Source: Bacillus thuringiensis (GTDB lineage: Bacteria > Bacillota > Bacilli > Bacillales > Bacillaceae_G). Taken from it: a stretch of DNA of 64,000 nt. Where the stretch lies: NCBI RefSeq assembly GCF_014932895.1, contig NZ_JACYOF010000001.1, forward strand, positions 248,001 through 312,000, in the 5' to 3' direction. Of this stretch, positions 8,748-18,229 are shown in pieces. The notes below the pieces were generated by a model, which was given only the letters and a program-made list of their open reading frames with translations, ran no database searches and was not told the origin of the DNA. Every line of letters begins with the position of its first letter. Within the stretch, counting starts at the first letter, position 1. A program made the translations under genes and the position numbers.

Positions 8748-10074
8748 ATAATAAATCCGCTGCTAGTTGAGCTAAATTAGAACGCTCTCCTTTAACAAAC
8801 TTTACGTGACCACTAATGCGTTGCTCTTTAAACTTCTCTACAACATATGTTAAGCCATTGTTATATTCATCTAAATACGGGTGATCGATTTGCTGAGGAT
8901 CTCCCATTAATACGATCTTACTTTTTTCGCCTACCCTTGTTAGTATCGTTTTCACTTCATGCTTTGTTAAATTTTGCGCCTCGTCAATTATAATGAACTG
9001 ATCTGGAATACTTCTCCCGCGTATATAAGTAAGGGCTTCGACTTCAATAGAACCCATCCCCGCTAAAATAGCATCTAACTCTCCTGGTTTTTTCGTGTTA
9101 AATAAATACTCTAGGTTATCAAAAATCGGCTGCATCCACGGTCTTAACTTTTCTTCTTTTTCTCCTGGTAAATAACCAATATCTTTTCCTACTGGAACAA
9201 TTGGTCTTGCAACGAGTAGTTTTTTATATAACCCTAAATCTTCCGTCTGCATGAGGCCCGAAGCTAACGCAAGTAACGTTTTTCCCGTACCTGCTTTCCC
9301 AGTTAACGTTACAAGTGGAATGTCTTCGCGAAGCAACAATTCTAATCCCATTATTTGCTGCACATTTCGCGGCCGTATCCCCCACACTTGCTCATTGTGA
9401 AAAACAAGCTTTTTGACCTTCTTACCTAAGTGATCCACAATCCCAAGTGCAGAACTGGAGCCACCTAGTGCATCCTTCATTACGACAAACTGATTTGGAT
9501 AAAAAGGATGATTTGCAATTTCAGACAAAGGTAATTCACCTTTTTCATAAAAATAATCCAATTGTTCTTTTGATATATAGCCTTCTAAAAATCCTGAATA
9601 TATATTTTCTACTTCAATTACACGATCACTTAAATAATCTTCAGCCTTCAATCCAATTGCATCAGCCTTTACCCTCACGAGCACATCTTTACTTACTAAA
9701 ATAACAGACTTCCCGTCCTCTTTTTCTTGTTCTTCTAAAGATAAATTTTTCGCTACAGCTAAAATTCGATTATCATTTGTTTTTTCTACAAAAATATCTT
9801 GTAGTTGAACAAATGAACGATGATTTAATTCAATACGAAATGTACCGCCGTTTTCTAGCAGAATACTTTCATGCAGCTTTCCTATTTCTCGAAATTTGTC
9901 TATTAACTTAGATACATAACGAGCATTTCGTCCTACTTCATCCATATAACGTTTTTTCGAATCAACCTCTTCTAATACAACTGCTGGAATCACTACTTCA
10001 TTGGTTTCAAATGAAAAAATAGATAAAGGATCCTGCAAAAGTACATTCGTATCTAACACATAAATTTTATCCAA
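8746..10074 (-). CDS. ylaK: PIN domain and PhoH-type ATPase
   Basis: A PhoH2-type fusion of an N-terminal PIN nuclease domain (YVLDTNVLLQDP at the N-terminus, acidic EVDSKKR near 46, Asp at NDNRILAVA near 110) with a C-terminal PhoH ATPase (Walker A GKAGTGKTLLA near residue 265, Walker B FIIIDEAQN near 370). PhoH2 proteins of other bacteria are sequence-directed RNases with RNA unwinding activity; the cellular role here is unknown. The frame is open back to a GTG at 10095, but the best ribosome site (CAGGGGGT) lies inside that extension and points to TTG 10074, giving a 442-residue protein beginning LDKIYVLDTN. Monocistronic, terminated at 8717-8747. Confidence 0.9.
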   Translation of the reverse strand: MDKIYVLDTNVLLQDPLSIFSFETNEVVIPAVVLEEVDSKKRYMDEVGRNARYVSKLIDKFREIGKLHESILLENGGTFRIELNHRSFVQLQDIFVEKTNDNRILAVAKNLSLEEQEKEDGKSVILVSKDVLVRVKADAIGLKAEDYLSDRVIEVENIYSGFLEGYISKEQLDYFYEKGELPLSEIANHPFYPNQFVVMKDALGGSSSALGIVDHLGKKVKKLVFHNEQVWGIRPRNVQQIMGLELLLREDIPLVTLTGKAGTGKTLLALASGLMQTEDLGLYKKLLVARPIVPVGKDIGYLPGEKEEKLRPWMQPIFDNLEYLFNTKKPGELDAILAGMGSIEVEALTYIRGRSIPDQFIIIDEAQNLTKHEVKTILTRVGEKSKIVLMGDPQQIDHPYLDEYNNGLTYVVEKFKEQRISGHVKFVKGERSNLAQLAADLL

Positions 10075-10320
10075 CCTGTTACCCCCTGACTCCACTTTTA
10101 AATTTGTAGAACAAGGGTTTCATCCATAAAATATGGACGAACCATTGTTATAATTATATGTACCGTATAAACGAGGTAGAATCGAAATCTATAGCAATTA
10201 AACCTTTTCTTTATTTTTTATTCATTTCTATTCAATATATTACTTTTAATTATAATTATTAACATTAAATCACAATAACTGATTCCAAAAATACATAACC
10301 GGCTTTCTTATTCATCCCAT

Positions 10321-10776
10321 TTATAAATCTTTCATTCCTACTAACACTTGGTTATCCAGTTTTTTTGCTGCCCGAAGATCGTATGTTTTTTCATATGCTG
10401 GTTCAATTGCAAGTTTCGCCCCATAAAACATGACATCACGCACTTCTTGCACATTTACTTCTATTACAGTTAATTTAAGAGGAATGCCTTCCATTCTTTC
10501 TGTCAAAATTTCAGCTGCACCACTTATGGAAAATACGGATTCATTCGCCATTATAGTCAATACCACCCCTGTATTGCACCGTAAATTTTCCACAATACGT
10601 GAACGTTGATCTACTGCAAACCGAATACTAGTTTTACTCACCGCATATACCCAAGAAATAGCACTTACGTTAGGAACTTGCTTTTCAAAATCTGTTGTTG
10701 CTACCATAACAATACATTCTTTACGTAACGTTTGTACTAAATCATCTGTTAATGTAGGCTCTACTACATTCGCCAT
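10321..10776 (-). CDS. Pyridoxamine 5'-phosphate oxidase-like flavin-binding protein
   Basis: 151 residues with the split-barrel fold typical of PNPOx-like FMN or F420 proteins: a start of the type TLRKECIVMVATTDFEKQVPNVSAISWVYA, then RFAVDQRSRIVENLRCNTGVVLTIM where the flavin phosphate would bind, then an SGAAEILTERMEG strand. The substrate is not known, and many members are general reductases or cofactor carriers. ATG 10776 follows TTTGGAGGTGGAAAT. It is inserted between ylaK and ylaI, which are closer neighbours in B. subtilis. Confidence 0.75.
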   Translation of the reverse strand: MANVVEPTLTDDLVQTLRKECIVMVATTDFEKQVPNVSAISWVYAVSKTSIRFAVDQRSRIVENLRCNTGVVLTIMANESVFSISGAAEILTERMEGIPLKLTVIEVNVQEVRDVMFYGAKLAIEPAYEKTYDLRAAKKLDNQVLVGMKDL

Positions 10777-10921
10777 ATTTCCACCTCCAAATATACTTAA
10801 TATATCCTTATCATAACTTATTTTTCGAATTGCGAAAATATTATTTTTTCCTGCTATTATTCAAAAACATCATACTTCCATGATATACTTATACCGATAG
10901 AATTCGTATTGAGGTGACGAA

Positions 10922-11122
10922 ATGAGAGTCAAATGTATGATCTGTGATAAAAAAGATATGTTAGATGACGAAAATCCTATGGCAAAAAAACTGCGTAATC
11001 GCCCTATTCATACATATATGTGCATGGAATGTTCGGAACGAATTGCAGAGCGTACGATGGAACGTCATGCAAGTGGTAGTTTCCGATTATATCGTGATAA
11101 AAAAGTTGAAGACGATTGGTAA
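10922..11122 (+). CDS. ylaI: YlaI-like zinc-ribbon protein
   Basis: A 66-residue protein with two Cys pairs, CMIC at residues 5-8 and CMEC near 34-37, spaced for one zinc ion. The C-terminal half is highly charged. It matches the short B. subtilis YlaI family, with no known function. ATG 10922 follows GAGGTGACGAA. Convergent with 11157-11432, with which it shares a terminator that includes both stop codons. Confidence 0.85.
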   Translation: MRVKCMICDKKDMLDDENPMAKKLRNRPIHTYMCMECSERIAERTMERHASGSFRLYRDKKVEDDW

Positions 11123-11168
11123 ATATAAATAAGTCCTTAATCATATCGATAAGGACTTATTTATATTT
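11121..11168. terminator. 19-bp bidirectional terminator
   Basis: AAATATAAATAAGTCCTTA (11121-11139) pairs perfectly with 11150-11168. The stem overlaps the stop codons of both convergent genes. Confidence 0.9.
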
Positions 11169-11432
11169 TTCGGGTTCACGGTTCATCTGATCCAAAAAAC
11201 AATCAATAGCTTCTAATGGAAATCTTACAGATTTTCTTTCCCCATCAATTTCATATGTAATCAAATACATTTCCTCATTCTTTTTAACTTCCACATTCCT
11301 TAATTTATGTTCTTCATCTATCATATTTTGAAATAACAAATACGTTTCTTTCGCAGCACTATCATCTGGACGTGCTTCCACAACTGTTTTAATTGTTAAC
11401 CAATTATATAGTGCATCTTGTACTGAACGCAT
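11157..11432 (-). CDS. Small conserved protein of unknown function
   Basis: 91 residues, soluble and charged, no Cys or membrane segment. The N-terminal half is predicted helical (VQDALYNWLTIKTVVEARPDDSAAKETYLLF), the C-terminal half alternates charged and hydrophobic residues as in a small beta sheet (EEMYLITYEIDGERKSVRFP). ATG 11432 has a strong GGGGGGATTAT site. It begins 13 bp after the ylaH stop, so the two are probably cotranscribed. I do not recognise the family. Confidence 0.8.
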   Translation of the reverse strand: MRSVQDALYNWLTIKTVVEARPDDSAAKETYLLFQNMIDEEHKLRNVEVKKNEEMYLITYEIDGERKSVRFPLEAIDCFLDQMNREPEKYK

Positions 11433-11445
11433 ATAATCCCCCCGT

Positions 11446-11748
11446 TCATCCTACTTTTTCTTGTTTCGCTTGGCGTAAACGCAATCTATAAATCCCAAGT
11501 ACAATCGCAGCTACAACAAGTCCCTCTCCAACAGGTAAAAATACAGCAAAAAAGGTTAACACTGAACACCCAATTGCTAAAGATATATATATCACGGTAT
11601 TTTTTAGTACAGATAATTTTCTGGCAAATCCCAAATTATAGACGAGAGCACTTAATATAATAATCGTCCCATAGAGTAACCACATTCCTAACTCTGGATT
11701 TTCATCTACCCTACACAATTTAGCAAAAAAAGACATCCTTTCTAACAC
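11446..11748 (-). CDS. ylaH: YlaH-like membrane protein
   Basis: A 100-residue protein with three hydrophobic segments (about residues 23-41, 47-67 and 70-88) and a basic C-terminus ([11 protein letters not shown]). It fits the YlaH-like family of Bacillaceae, function unknown. The start is GTG 11748, which has an AGGGGGG site at ideal distance; the ATG four codons in also has AAAGG nearby. It is upstream of the 91-residue protein and downstream of typA, matching ylaG-ylaH order in B. subtilis. Confidence 0.85.
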   Translation of the reverse strand: MLERMSFFAKLCRVDENPELGMWLLYGTIIILSALVYNLGFARKLSVLKNTVIYISLAIGCSVLTFFAVFLPVGEGLVVAAIVLGIYRLRLRQAKQEKVG

Positions 11749-11863
11749 ACTCTTCCCCCCTAGCTATAAAAATGAATTTTTTTATGTACTTAATACAAGA
11801 GTAACCCGCAAAAAAAATACTGTCCACAAAAAAGAGTAAATATTCCAAAAACAAACACAATAA

Positions 11864-11899
11864 AAAACAGCTACCTTATATTTAAAGGTAGCTGTTTTA
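11864..11899 (-). terminator. Rho-independent terminator of typA
   Basis: AAAACAGCTACCTT pairs with AAGGTAGCTGTTTT, six bases past the typA stop, with a T tract on the minus strand. Confidence 0.9.
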
Positions 11900-11904
11900 T
11901 TCTT

Positions 11905-13749
11905 TTACGCTTCTACAGATTTCTTTTTCTTAGCAGCTCTTTCGCGCTCACTCTTATCAAGAATCTTTTTACGTAAACGAATTGATTCTGGAGTTACTTC
12001 ACAGAACTCGTCATCGTTTAAGTACTCTAATGACTCTTCTAAAGTCATTAAGCGTGGTTTTTTCATTGTTGAAGTTTGATCTTTCGTTGCAGAACGAATG
12101 TTAGTTTGTTGTTTCATTTTTACAACGTTAACTGTTAAGTCGTTCTCACGAGTATGCTCTCCGACAATCATACCAGCATATACTTCTGTACCTGGTTCAA
12201 CGAAGATTACACCACGGTCTTCAACTTGCATAATACCGTATTGTGATGCTTTTCCTGTTTCAAGTGAAACTAGAACACCTTGGCGACGTCCACCAACTTG
12301 TCCAGCGTGTACTGGCTGGTAACAATCGAATGTATGGTTTAAAATACCGTAACCACGAGTTAATGTTAAGAATTCTGTTGTGTAACCAATTAGACCACGT
12401 GCTGGAACCATGAAAGTAAGGCGAACTTGACCGTTCCCGTTATTCACCATATCTAACATTTCACCTTTACGTGCACCCATAGATTCCATAATAGAACCAG
12501 TGTATTCTTCAGGTACATCAATTTGCACACGCTCTACAGGCTCACATCTTACGCCATCAACTTCTTTAATGATTACTTCTGGCTTAGATACTTGTAACTC
12601 ATAACCTTCACGACGCATGTTTTCAATTAAGATAGATAAATGCAATTCTCCACGTCCAGATACAATCCACGCATCAGGAGACTCTGTATTGTCTACACGT
12701 AAACTTACATCTGTTTCTAATTGTGAACGAAGACGCTCTTCAATTTTACGAGAAGTAATGTATTTACCTTCACGACCTGCAAATGGACTGTTATTTACAA
12801 GGAACGTCATTTGTAGTGTTGGCTCATCAATACGTAATAATGGTAACGCATCTTGATGTTCAACTGGACATACTGTTTCACCAACGTTAATGTCTTCCAT
12901 ACCTGAAACGGCTACTAAGTCCCCAGCTTTTGCTTCTTCAATTTCTTGACGCTTTAATCCCATGTAACCGAATAATTTCGTTACGCGGAATTGTTTCACG
13001 CTTCCGTCTACTTTCATTAAAGCAACTTGTTGTCCTACTTTCATTGTACCGCGGAATACACGTCCAACCCCAATACGACCAACATAATCGTTGTAATCAA
13101 GAAGTGCTACTTGGAATTGAAGTGGCTCTTCGCTGTTATCAATTGGTGCCGGAATATGTTCGATAATTGTATCAAATAATGATTTCATATTCTCTTCTTG
13201 ATTTGCTGGGTTTGAATCTAAGCTTGCCGTTCCGTTCATTGCTGATGCAAATACAACTGGGAACTCTAATTGATCTTCGTTTGCACCAAGCTCAATGAAT
13301 AAATCGATTACTTCATCAACTACTTCATCAGGGCGAGCGAAGTCACGGTCAATTTTGTTTACAACTACGATTGGAGTTAAGTTTTGCTCAAGAGCTTTCT
13401 TTAAAACAAATCGTGTTTGTGGCATACAACCTTCATATGCATCAACAACAAGTAAAACACCATCAACCATTTTCATGATACGTTCTACTTCTCCACCGAA
13501 GTCAGCGTGACCTGGTGTATCTAAAATATTAATTCTTTTATCTTCATAGTGAATCGCAGTATTTTTTGCTAAAATTGTAATACCGCGTTCTCTTTCTAGA
13601 TCATTCGAATCCATTGCGCGTTCTTCAACGTGTTCATTCGCACGGAAAGTCCCCGCTTGACGTAATAACTGGTCAACAAGTGTTGTTTTACCATGGTCAA
13701 CGTGGGCAATAATTGCTATATTACGTAAATCTTGTCGTTTTTTCAACAT
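11905..13749 (-). CDS. typA: Ribosome-associated GTPase TypA/BipA
   Basis: A translational GTPase of the EF-G type that binds 70S ribosomes and acts in ribosome assembly and stress or cold adaptation. 614 residues: G1 AHVDHGKT near 16, G3 DTPGHADF near 75, G4 NKID near 129, then domains II and III, an EF-G domain V-like part, and the BipA-specific C-terminal domain with PARGLIGYTTEFLTLTRGYG near 430. ATG 13749 is preferred because AGGAG lies six bases ahead; a TTG two codons earlier (13755) is also open but overlaps the ribosome site. The lysine-rich tail ends AKKKKSVEA. Confidence 0.97.
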   Translation of the reverse strand: MLKKRQDLRNIAIIAHVDHGKTTLVDQLLRQAGTFRANEHVEERAMDSNDLERERGITILAKNTAIHYEDKRINILDTPGHADFGGEVERIMKMVDGVLLVVDAYEGCMPQTRFVLKKALEQNLTPIVVVNKIDRDFARPDEVVDEVIDLFIELGANEDQLEFPVVFASAMNGTASLDSNPANQEENMKSLFDTIIEHIPAPIDNSEEPLQFQVALLDYNDYVGRIGVGRVFRGTMKVGQQVALMKVDGSVKQFRVTKLFGYMGLKRQEIEEAKAGDLVAVSGMEDINVGETVCPVEHQDALPLLRIDEPTLQMTFLVNNSPFAGREGKYITSRKIEERLRSQLETDVSLRVDNTESPDAWIVSGRGELHLSILIENMRREGYELQVSKPEVIIKEVDGVRCEPVERVQIDVPEEYTGSIMESMGARKGEMLDMVNNGNGQVRLTFMVPARGLIGYTTEFLTLTRGYGILNHTFDCYQPVHAGQVGGRRQGVLVSLETGKASQYGIMQVEDRGVIFVEPGTEVYAGMIVGEHTRENDLTVNVVKMKQQTNIRSATKDQTSTMKKPRLMTLEESLEYLNDDEFCEVTPESIRLRKKILDKSERERAAKKKKSVEA

Positions 13750-13889
13750 GTCCAACTCCTAGTGTCTTTTTAATCCTTCTCTATTATAAGAGCGAAGGGG
13801 ATACAATGGCAATCAAAATAAAATCAAGAATGAAAATATAGTTGTATTCTTACTTTTGTGAAAGTAAAATGAGATTGGAGGGTGAAGAA

Positions 13890-14069
13890 ATGGAACACAT
13901 TCAATATCGCTTTTTATTAACCGCAATTATCGGTGTTATTTTCTTAATCGGTATCGGCATTATGATTGCTGAAAATAGTCCCATCGGTATTATTATTTGC
14001 ATTATCGGCACATTTGTTACAGTGGGATACGGTTTTGTAACAAAAAGTAAAATGCGTAAATCGCAATAA
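13890..14069 (+). CDS. ylaF: YlaF-like small membrane protein
   Basis: 59 residues with two transmembrane helices (about residues 8-28 and 31-50) and a basic C-terminus TKSKMRKSQ. ATG 13890 is chosen because GGAGGGTGAAGAA lies directly upstream; a longer frame from 13842 has no ribosome site. Function unknown; assigned to YlaF from the position beside typA and the two-helix design. Confidence 0.8.
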   Translation: MEHIQYRFLLTAIIGVIFLIGIGIMIAENSPIGIIICIIGTFVTVGYGFVTKSKMRKSQ

Positions 14070-14073
14070 AGTT

Positions 14074-14113
14074 AAAAAGTAAGAAGCTTGTATATAGCCT
14101 CTTACTTTTTTTG
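14074..14113. terminator. Bidirectional terminator between ylaF and suhB
   Basis: AAAAAGTAAGA pairs with TCTTACTTTTT between two convergent genes. Confidence 0.85.
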
Positions 14114-14905
14114 TTACTGAGATATAAATGATAATACTTCCTCATATACTCCCGGTTTCGCAACCAATACACTGCTTTTCTCTATAATAGAAAGCGGCGT
14201 TCCAGAGAATGTTGTCACCTTTCCTCCGACTTCCTCTACTATTATCTGCCCCCCACCAAAATCCCATGGTGATAATCTCGGTGTTACATATGCATCTATT
14301 CTTCCCGTTGCAACGTATACCATTTCTAACGCTGCACAGCCATATGATCTCGTACCCCTTGCTTTCTTAACAAGCGCCATCATACTTTCCATATTAAGCA
14401 ATGGATTGTCGGTAAGCCATATCGCATTTAAAGCTATAATACCTTGCTCTACTGTTCCTTTTTCCAATAGAGGAATGGATACATCATTACAAAACGCTCC
14501 TGCTCCCTTTACCGCATGATATAATTCATCATGAACAGGATCATAAATAAGGCCAATCTTTCCGATACCGTTCTCATAAATCCCAATTGAGATTGCAAAA
14601 TTTCTTTTTTGATGAACAAAGTTCATCGTGCCATCAATTGGATCAATTAACCAAACAACCCCGTCAGAAGAAGTAATATCATCTCCATATCCCTCTTCCC
14701 CTAAAATATTATGAGACGGGAATGTCTCTTTAATTTTCCCAATTAAAAACTGTTCTGTTTCTCGGTCCATATTTGTTACTAAATCAGCTGCATTTGATTT
14801 CGTTTCTATAATAAGTGCTTTTTTCAGTGATGCCATTAAACGCTCTCCCGCATCTCGAATCCACTGTTTAGCCTGTTCATCGATGTCTTTCCATACCTCT
14901 TGCAT
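14114..14905 (-). CDS. yktC: Inositol monophosphatase family protein
   Basis: Mg-dependent phosphatase of the IMPase superfamily, 263 residues. Metal and phosphate residues are visible: LVTNMDRETE near 45, GEEGYGDD near 70, WLIDPIDGTMNFVH near 87 (the DPIDGT motif) and SPWDFGGGQIIVEEVGG near 213 (WDxxxG). In B. subtilis the homologue is YktC. Substrates may be inositol phosphates, or PAP or fructose-1,6-bisphosphate as in related enzymes. ATG 14905 follows TCGGAGTGTTTAAAC. Confidence 0.92.
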   Translation of the reverse strand: MQEVWKDIDEQAKQWIRDAGERLMASLKKALIIETKSNAADLVTNMDRETEQFLIGKIKETFPSHNILGEEGYGDDITSSDGVVWLIDPIDGTMNFVHQKRNFAISIGIYENGIGKIGLIYDPVHDELYHAVKGAGAFCNDVSIPLLEKGTVEQGIIALNAIWLTDNPLLNMESMMALVKKARGTRSYGCAALEMVYVATGRIDAYVTPRLSPWDFGGGQIIVEEVGGKVTTFSGTPLSIIEKSSVLVAKPGVYEEVLSFISQ

Positions 14906-14934
14906 GTTTAAACACTCCGATCTATACTGTTCAC

Positions 14935-14963
14935 AGAAAAAACGAACCCTTTATAAGGTTCGC
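14935..14963 (-). terminator. Rho-independent terminator after ykzI-like gene
   Basis: GCGAACC pairs with GGTTCG around a TTATAAA loop, then a T6 tract on the minus strand, between the 62-residue gene and yktC. Confidence 0.75.
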
Positions 14964-14993
14964 ACCAACTAATTTTTTATACATATACTATTA

Positions 14994-15182
14994 TTACGCT
15001 TCTAAACGAATCATTTCAAGTCTTAACACTTCTAACTTTTGTACACACTCTTCTTTTTTCTGTTTATCGTTTTCCATCATCGCATCATATAAAGTTGCTA
15101 ATTCATAATCTAGCTCCAAACGTAGCACCGGTATTCTCTTTTCAGCATCTGTTCTCTTTAACGCATTAATCACCTGTCTCAT
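14994..15182 (-). CDS. ykzI: YkzI-like small helical protein
   Basis: 62 residues, nearly all charged and helix-forming (LKRTDAEKRIPVLRLELDYELATLYDAMMEND), likely a single helical hairpin. No cysteines, no membrane segment. ATG 15182 follows GGGAGGAGGCAAATAAG. The name comes from its place between yktB and yktC, where B. subtilis has ykzI; sequence identity could not be checked. Function unknown. Confidence 0.7.
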   Translation of the reverse strand: MRQVINALKRTDAEKRIPVLRLELDYELATLYDAMMENDKQKKEECVQKLEVLRLEMIRLEA

Positions 15183-15388
15183 CTTATTTGCCTCCTCCCA
15201 ATATTCGTCTGCCCTCGGACTAGAATTGATTCAATTTTCTGATTTTTTGTTTTATACTATACTATGTTGGATAAATCATCTATGCAACAAAATTATATTT
15301 TTTTATTTAAATTTTTTTGTGCTGTTTTTTTTATGAATAGTACAAGCTATGCTAAAATAAAAGCAAAATAGGAGTTGGAGGAACAATC

Positions 15389-16015
15389 ATGACACTACAA
15401 ACATTCAAATCAACTGATTTTGAGGTCTTTACAGTTGATGGTCTCGAAGAACGAATGAGTGCAATTAAAACGAATATTCATCCTAAGCTAGAAGCTTTAG
15501 GGGAACAGTTTGCAGAGTATTTATCCAAACAAACTGATGAAAACTTTTTCTATCATGTTGCAAAACACGCACGCCGTAAAGTCAATCCACCAAACGATAC
15601 TTGGGTTGCTTTTTCAACAAATAAACGCGGATATAAAATGTTACCACATTTCCAAATTGGTTTATGGGGTACGCATGCCTTCATATACTTTGGTTTAATC
15701 TATGAGTGTCCACAAAAAGTGGAGACGGCTCACGCCTTCTTAGAACATTTAAATGATTTAAAAACAAATATTCCAAATGACTTCGTTTGGTCCATCGACC
15801 ATACTAAACCAAGTGTAAAATTACATAAAACACTTGAAACAGAAGACTTACAAAAGATGATTGAACGTTTAGCTACTGTGAAAAAAGCAGAACTATTAGT
15901 TGGTATTCATATATCACCAGAGGAGTTTTCAGCAATGACCAACGAACAATTCCTTGCTAAGATTGAATCTACGATGCAATCACTCCTTCCTTTATATGCA
16001 CTTTGTAATCGATAG
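15389..16015 (+). CDS. yktB: UPF0637 (DUF1054) protein YktB
   Basis: 208 residues, soluble, unknown function. It matches the DUF1054 family of Bacillales: [18 protein letters not shown] at the start, [22 protein letters not shown] near 55, [22 protein letters not shown] near 85 and WSIDHTKPS near 135. ATG 15389 has GGAGTTGGAGGAACAATC upstream. Monocistronic, divergent from ykzI, with a clean terminator. Confidence 0.92.
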   Translation: MTLQTFKSTDFEVFTVDGLEERMSAIKTNIHPKLEALGEQFAEYLSKQTDENFFYHVAKHARRKVNPPNDTWVAFSTNKRGYKMLPHFQIGLWGTHAFIYFGLIYECPQKVETAHAFLEHLNDLKTNIPNDFVWSIDHTKPSVKLHKTLETEDLQKMIERLATVKKAELLVGIHISPEEFSAMTNEQFLAKIESTMQSLLPLYALCNR

Positions 16016-16018
16016 TAG

Positions 16019-16048
16019 AAAACGGACAATTTATATTGTCCGTTTTTA
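16019..16048 (+). terminator. Rho-independent terminator of yktB
   Basis: AAAACGGACAAT pairs with ATTGTCCGTTTT around TTAT, just after the stop. Confidence 0.9.
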
Positions 16049-16095
16049 GTTGTTATCACATTATATCACTTCAGTTTTTATTTTTCAAAATATTT

Positions 16096-16380
<285 letters not shown>

Positions 16381-16543
16381 TCATTTCTTCTTGTTTCATT
16401 ATGCTATCTTAAAGAGAATTTTTTATTCTTCACTATAGCCACTTTGCATTATACACTATTTATTCATTTTGATGGAATTGTCTTCCTCTATTAATTCGTT
16501 GAACCTAACTATTAAACATACTCACCGTCAAAATATTTTTTTC

Positions 16544-16572
16544 TATACATCTACAATTATTGGTGATATAAT
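16544..16572 (+). promoter_or_regulatory. Probable sigma-A promoter of speA
   Basis: An extended -10 (TGATATAAT, with TATAAT at 16567-16572) is preceded 17 bp upstream by TATACA (4 of 6 matches to TTGACA). Predicted transcription start is about 16579, giving a leader of roughly 165 nt before TTG 16743. Confidence 0.6.
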
Positions 16573-16597
16573 GCTTTTGTTTTATAGAAAATAAAGT

Positions 16598-16645
16598 GAG
16601 ACTACCATCCAAAAATCTTTTGTGAATGGCAGGAAAACAAGTCTC
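16598..16645 (+). promoter_or_regulatory. Structured leader element of speA
   Basis: Three nested pairings are visible: GAGACT (16598-16603) with AGTCTC (16640-16645), CCAT (16605-16608) with ATGG (16626-16629), and CAAAA (16610-16614) with TTTTG (16618-16622). It begins about 20 nt after the predicted start of transcription. No T tract follows, so it is not an ordinary terminator. It could be an RNA control element, a processing site or a protein-binding stem. Confidence 0.5.
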
Positions 16646-16742
16646 GTTCTATAAGTTAGTTACCTTACTTTCCTTTTAGAATGAGATGAAATCATATAAA
16701 ACAAATTCTAATAAATATTACGAAAAAGAAGGAGTGTATAGA

Positions 16743-18215
16743 TTGTCCCAATACGAAACACCATTGTTTACCGCTTTAGTTGAGCACAGTAAGCGAAATC
16801 CAATCCAATTCCATATTCCTGGTCATAAAAAAGGACAGGGCATGGATCCTGAATTTCGCGAATTTATTGGGCATAATGCATTAGCAATTGATTTAATTAA
16901 TATTGCGCCACTCGATGATTTACATCATCCAAAAGGTATGATTAAGAAAGCACAGGATTTAGCTGCTGCTGCATTTGGTGCAGATCATACTTTCTTTTCT
17001 ATTCAAGGTACAAGTGGCGCTATTATGACAATGGTGATGAGCGTTTGCGGTCCTGGTGACAAAATCCTAGTACCACGAAACGTGCATAAATCAGTAATGT
17101 CAGCTATTATTTTTTCAGGTGCGAAGCCTATTTTCATGCACCCTGAAATCGATCCAAAACTTGGAATTTCTCATGGAATCACAATTCAATCTGTCAAAAA
17201 GGCACTTGAAGAGCACTCTGATGCGAAAGGCTTACTTGTTATTAACCCAACGTACTTTGGCTTCGCTGCAGACTTAGAACAGATTGTACAATTAGCACAT
17301 TCTTACGATATCCCTGTACTAGTCGATGAGGCTCATGGTGTTCATATTCATTTTCACGATGAATTACCGATGTCAGCGATGCAAGCTGGTGCAGATATGG
17401 CAGCAACAAGTGTTCACAAATTAGGAGGCTCTTTAACTCAAAGTTCTATTCTTAATGTGAAAGAAGGTCTTGTGAACGTAAAACATGTCCAATCTATTAT
17501 TAGCATGCTTACGACTACATCAACTTCTTACATCTTATTAGCATCCCTTGATGTTGCGAGAAAACGTCTTGCTACAGAAGGAACAGCGCTCATAGAACAA
17601 ACAATACAATTAGCTGAACATGTTCGTGATACTATAAATGCAATTGAGCACCTTTACTGTCCTGGAAAAGAAATGTTAGGTACAGACGCTACTTTTAACT
17701 ATGATCCTACAAAGATAATTGTATCTGTGAAAGATTTAGGTATTACCGGCCATCAGGCTGAAGTATGGCTTAGAGAGCAATATAACATTGAAGTAGAACT
17801 CTCAGATTTATACAACATCCTATGCCTTATCACTTTTGGGGATACAGAAAGTGATACAAATACACTTATTGCAGCATTACAAGATTTAGCAGCAACATTT
17901 AGGAATAGGGCGGATAAAGGTGTTCAAGTACAAGTAGAAATTCCAGAAATACCGGTGCTAGCACTTTCTCCTCGAGATGCTTTTTATTCGGAAACAGAAG
18001 TCATTCCATTTGAAAATGCAGCAGGGCGTATTATAGCTGATTTTGTTATGGTTTATCCACCAGGGATTCCAATCTTTACCCCAGGGGAAATTATTACACA
18101 AGATAATTTAGAGTATATTCATAAAAATTTAGAAGCAGGTTTACCTGTACAAGGTCCTGAAGATATGACCTTGCAAACATTACGTGTTATTAAAGAGTAC
18201 AAGCCTATCAGTTGA
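16743..18215 (+). CDS. speA: Arginine decarboxylase (Orn/Lys/Arg decarboxylase family)
   Basis: PLP-dependent decarboxylase making agmatine from arginine, first step of polyamine synthesis in Bacillus. The 490-residue protein is of the short Gram-positive type: HIPGHKKGQG near 26, QGTSGAIMTMV near 90, VDEAHG near 195 (Asp contacting the pyridine nitrogen), TSVHKLGGSLTQ near 218 where Lys carries PLP, and a C-terminal domain with ENAAGRI and YPPGIPIFTPGE. Start TTG 16743 has GAAGGAG at ideal spacing; an upstream in-frame ATG at 16686 lacks a site. The stop codon is part of the terminator hairpin. The neighbouring ykt genes match the B. subtilis arrangement. A lysine or ornithine substrate cannot be fully excluded. 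Confidence 0.92.
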   Translation: MSQYETPLFTALVEHSKRNPIQFHIPGHKKGQGMDPEFREFIGHNALAIDLINIAPLDDLHHPKGMIKKAQDLAAAAFGADHTFFSIQGTSGAIMTMVMSVCGPGDKILVPRNVHKSVMSAIIFSGAKPIFMHPEIDPKLGISHGITIQSVKKALEEHSDAKGLLVINPTYFGFAADLEQIVQLAHSYDIPVLVDEAHGVHIHFHDELPMSAMQAGADMAATSVHKLGGSLTQSSILNVKEGLVNVKHVQSIISMLTTTSTSYILLASLDVARKRLATEGTALIEQTIQLAEHVRDTINAIEHLYCPGKEMLGTDATFNYDPTKIIVSVKDLGITGHQAEVWLREQYNIEVELSDLYNILCLITFGDTESDTNTLIAALQDLAATFRNRADKGVQVQVEIPEIPVLALSPRDAFYSETEVIPFENAAGRIIADFVMVYPPGIPIFTPGEIITQDNLEYIHKNLEAGLPVQGPEDMTLQTLRVIKEYKPIS

Positions 18216-18225
18216 TAGGCTTTTC
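18201..18225 (+). terminator. Terminator hairpin overlapping the speA stop codon
   Basis: AAGCCTATCA and TGATAGGCTT pair with a 2-nt gap; the TGA stop (18213-18215) is the start of the 3' arm. TTTTCTTT follows. Confidence 0.8.
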
Positions 18226-18229
18226 TTTC

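Noticed and set aside
10096-10320. T-box or riboswitch ahead of ylaK
   Set aside because: No T-box sequence or aptamer motif could be found; sequence is plain AT-rich.
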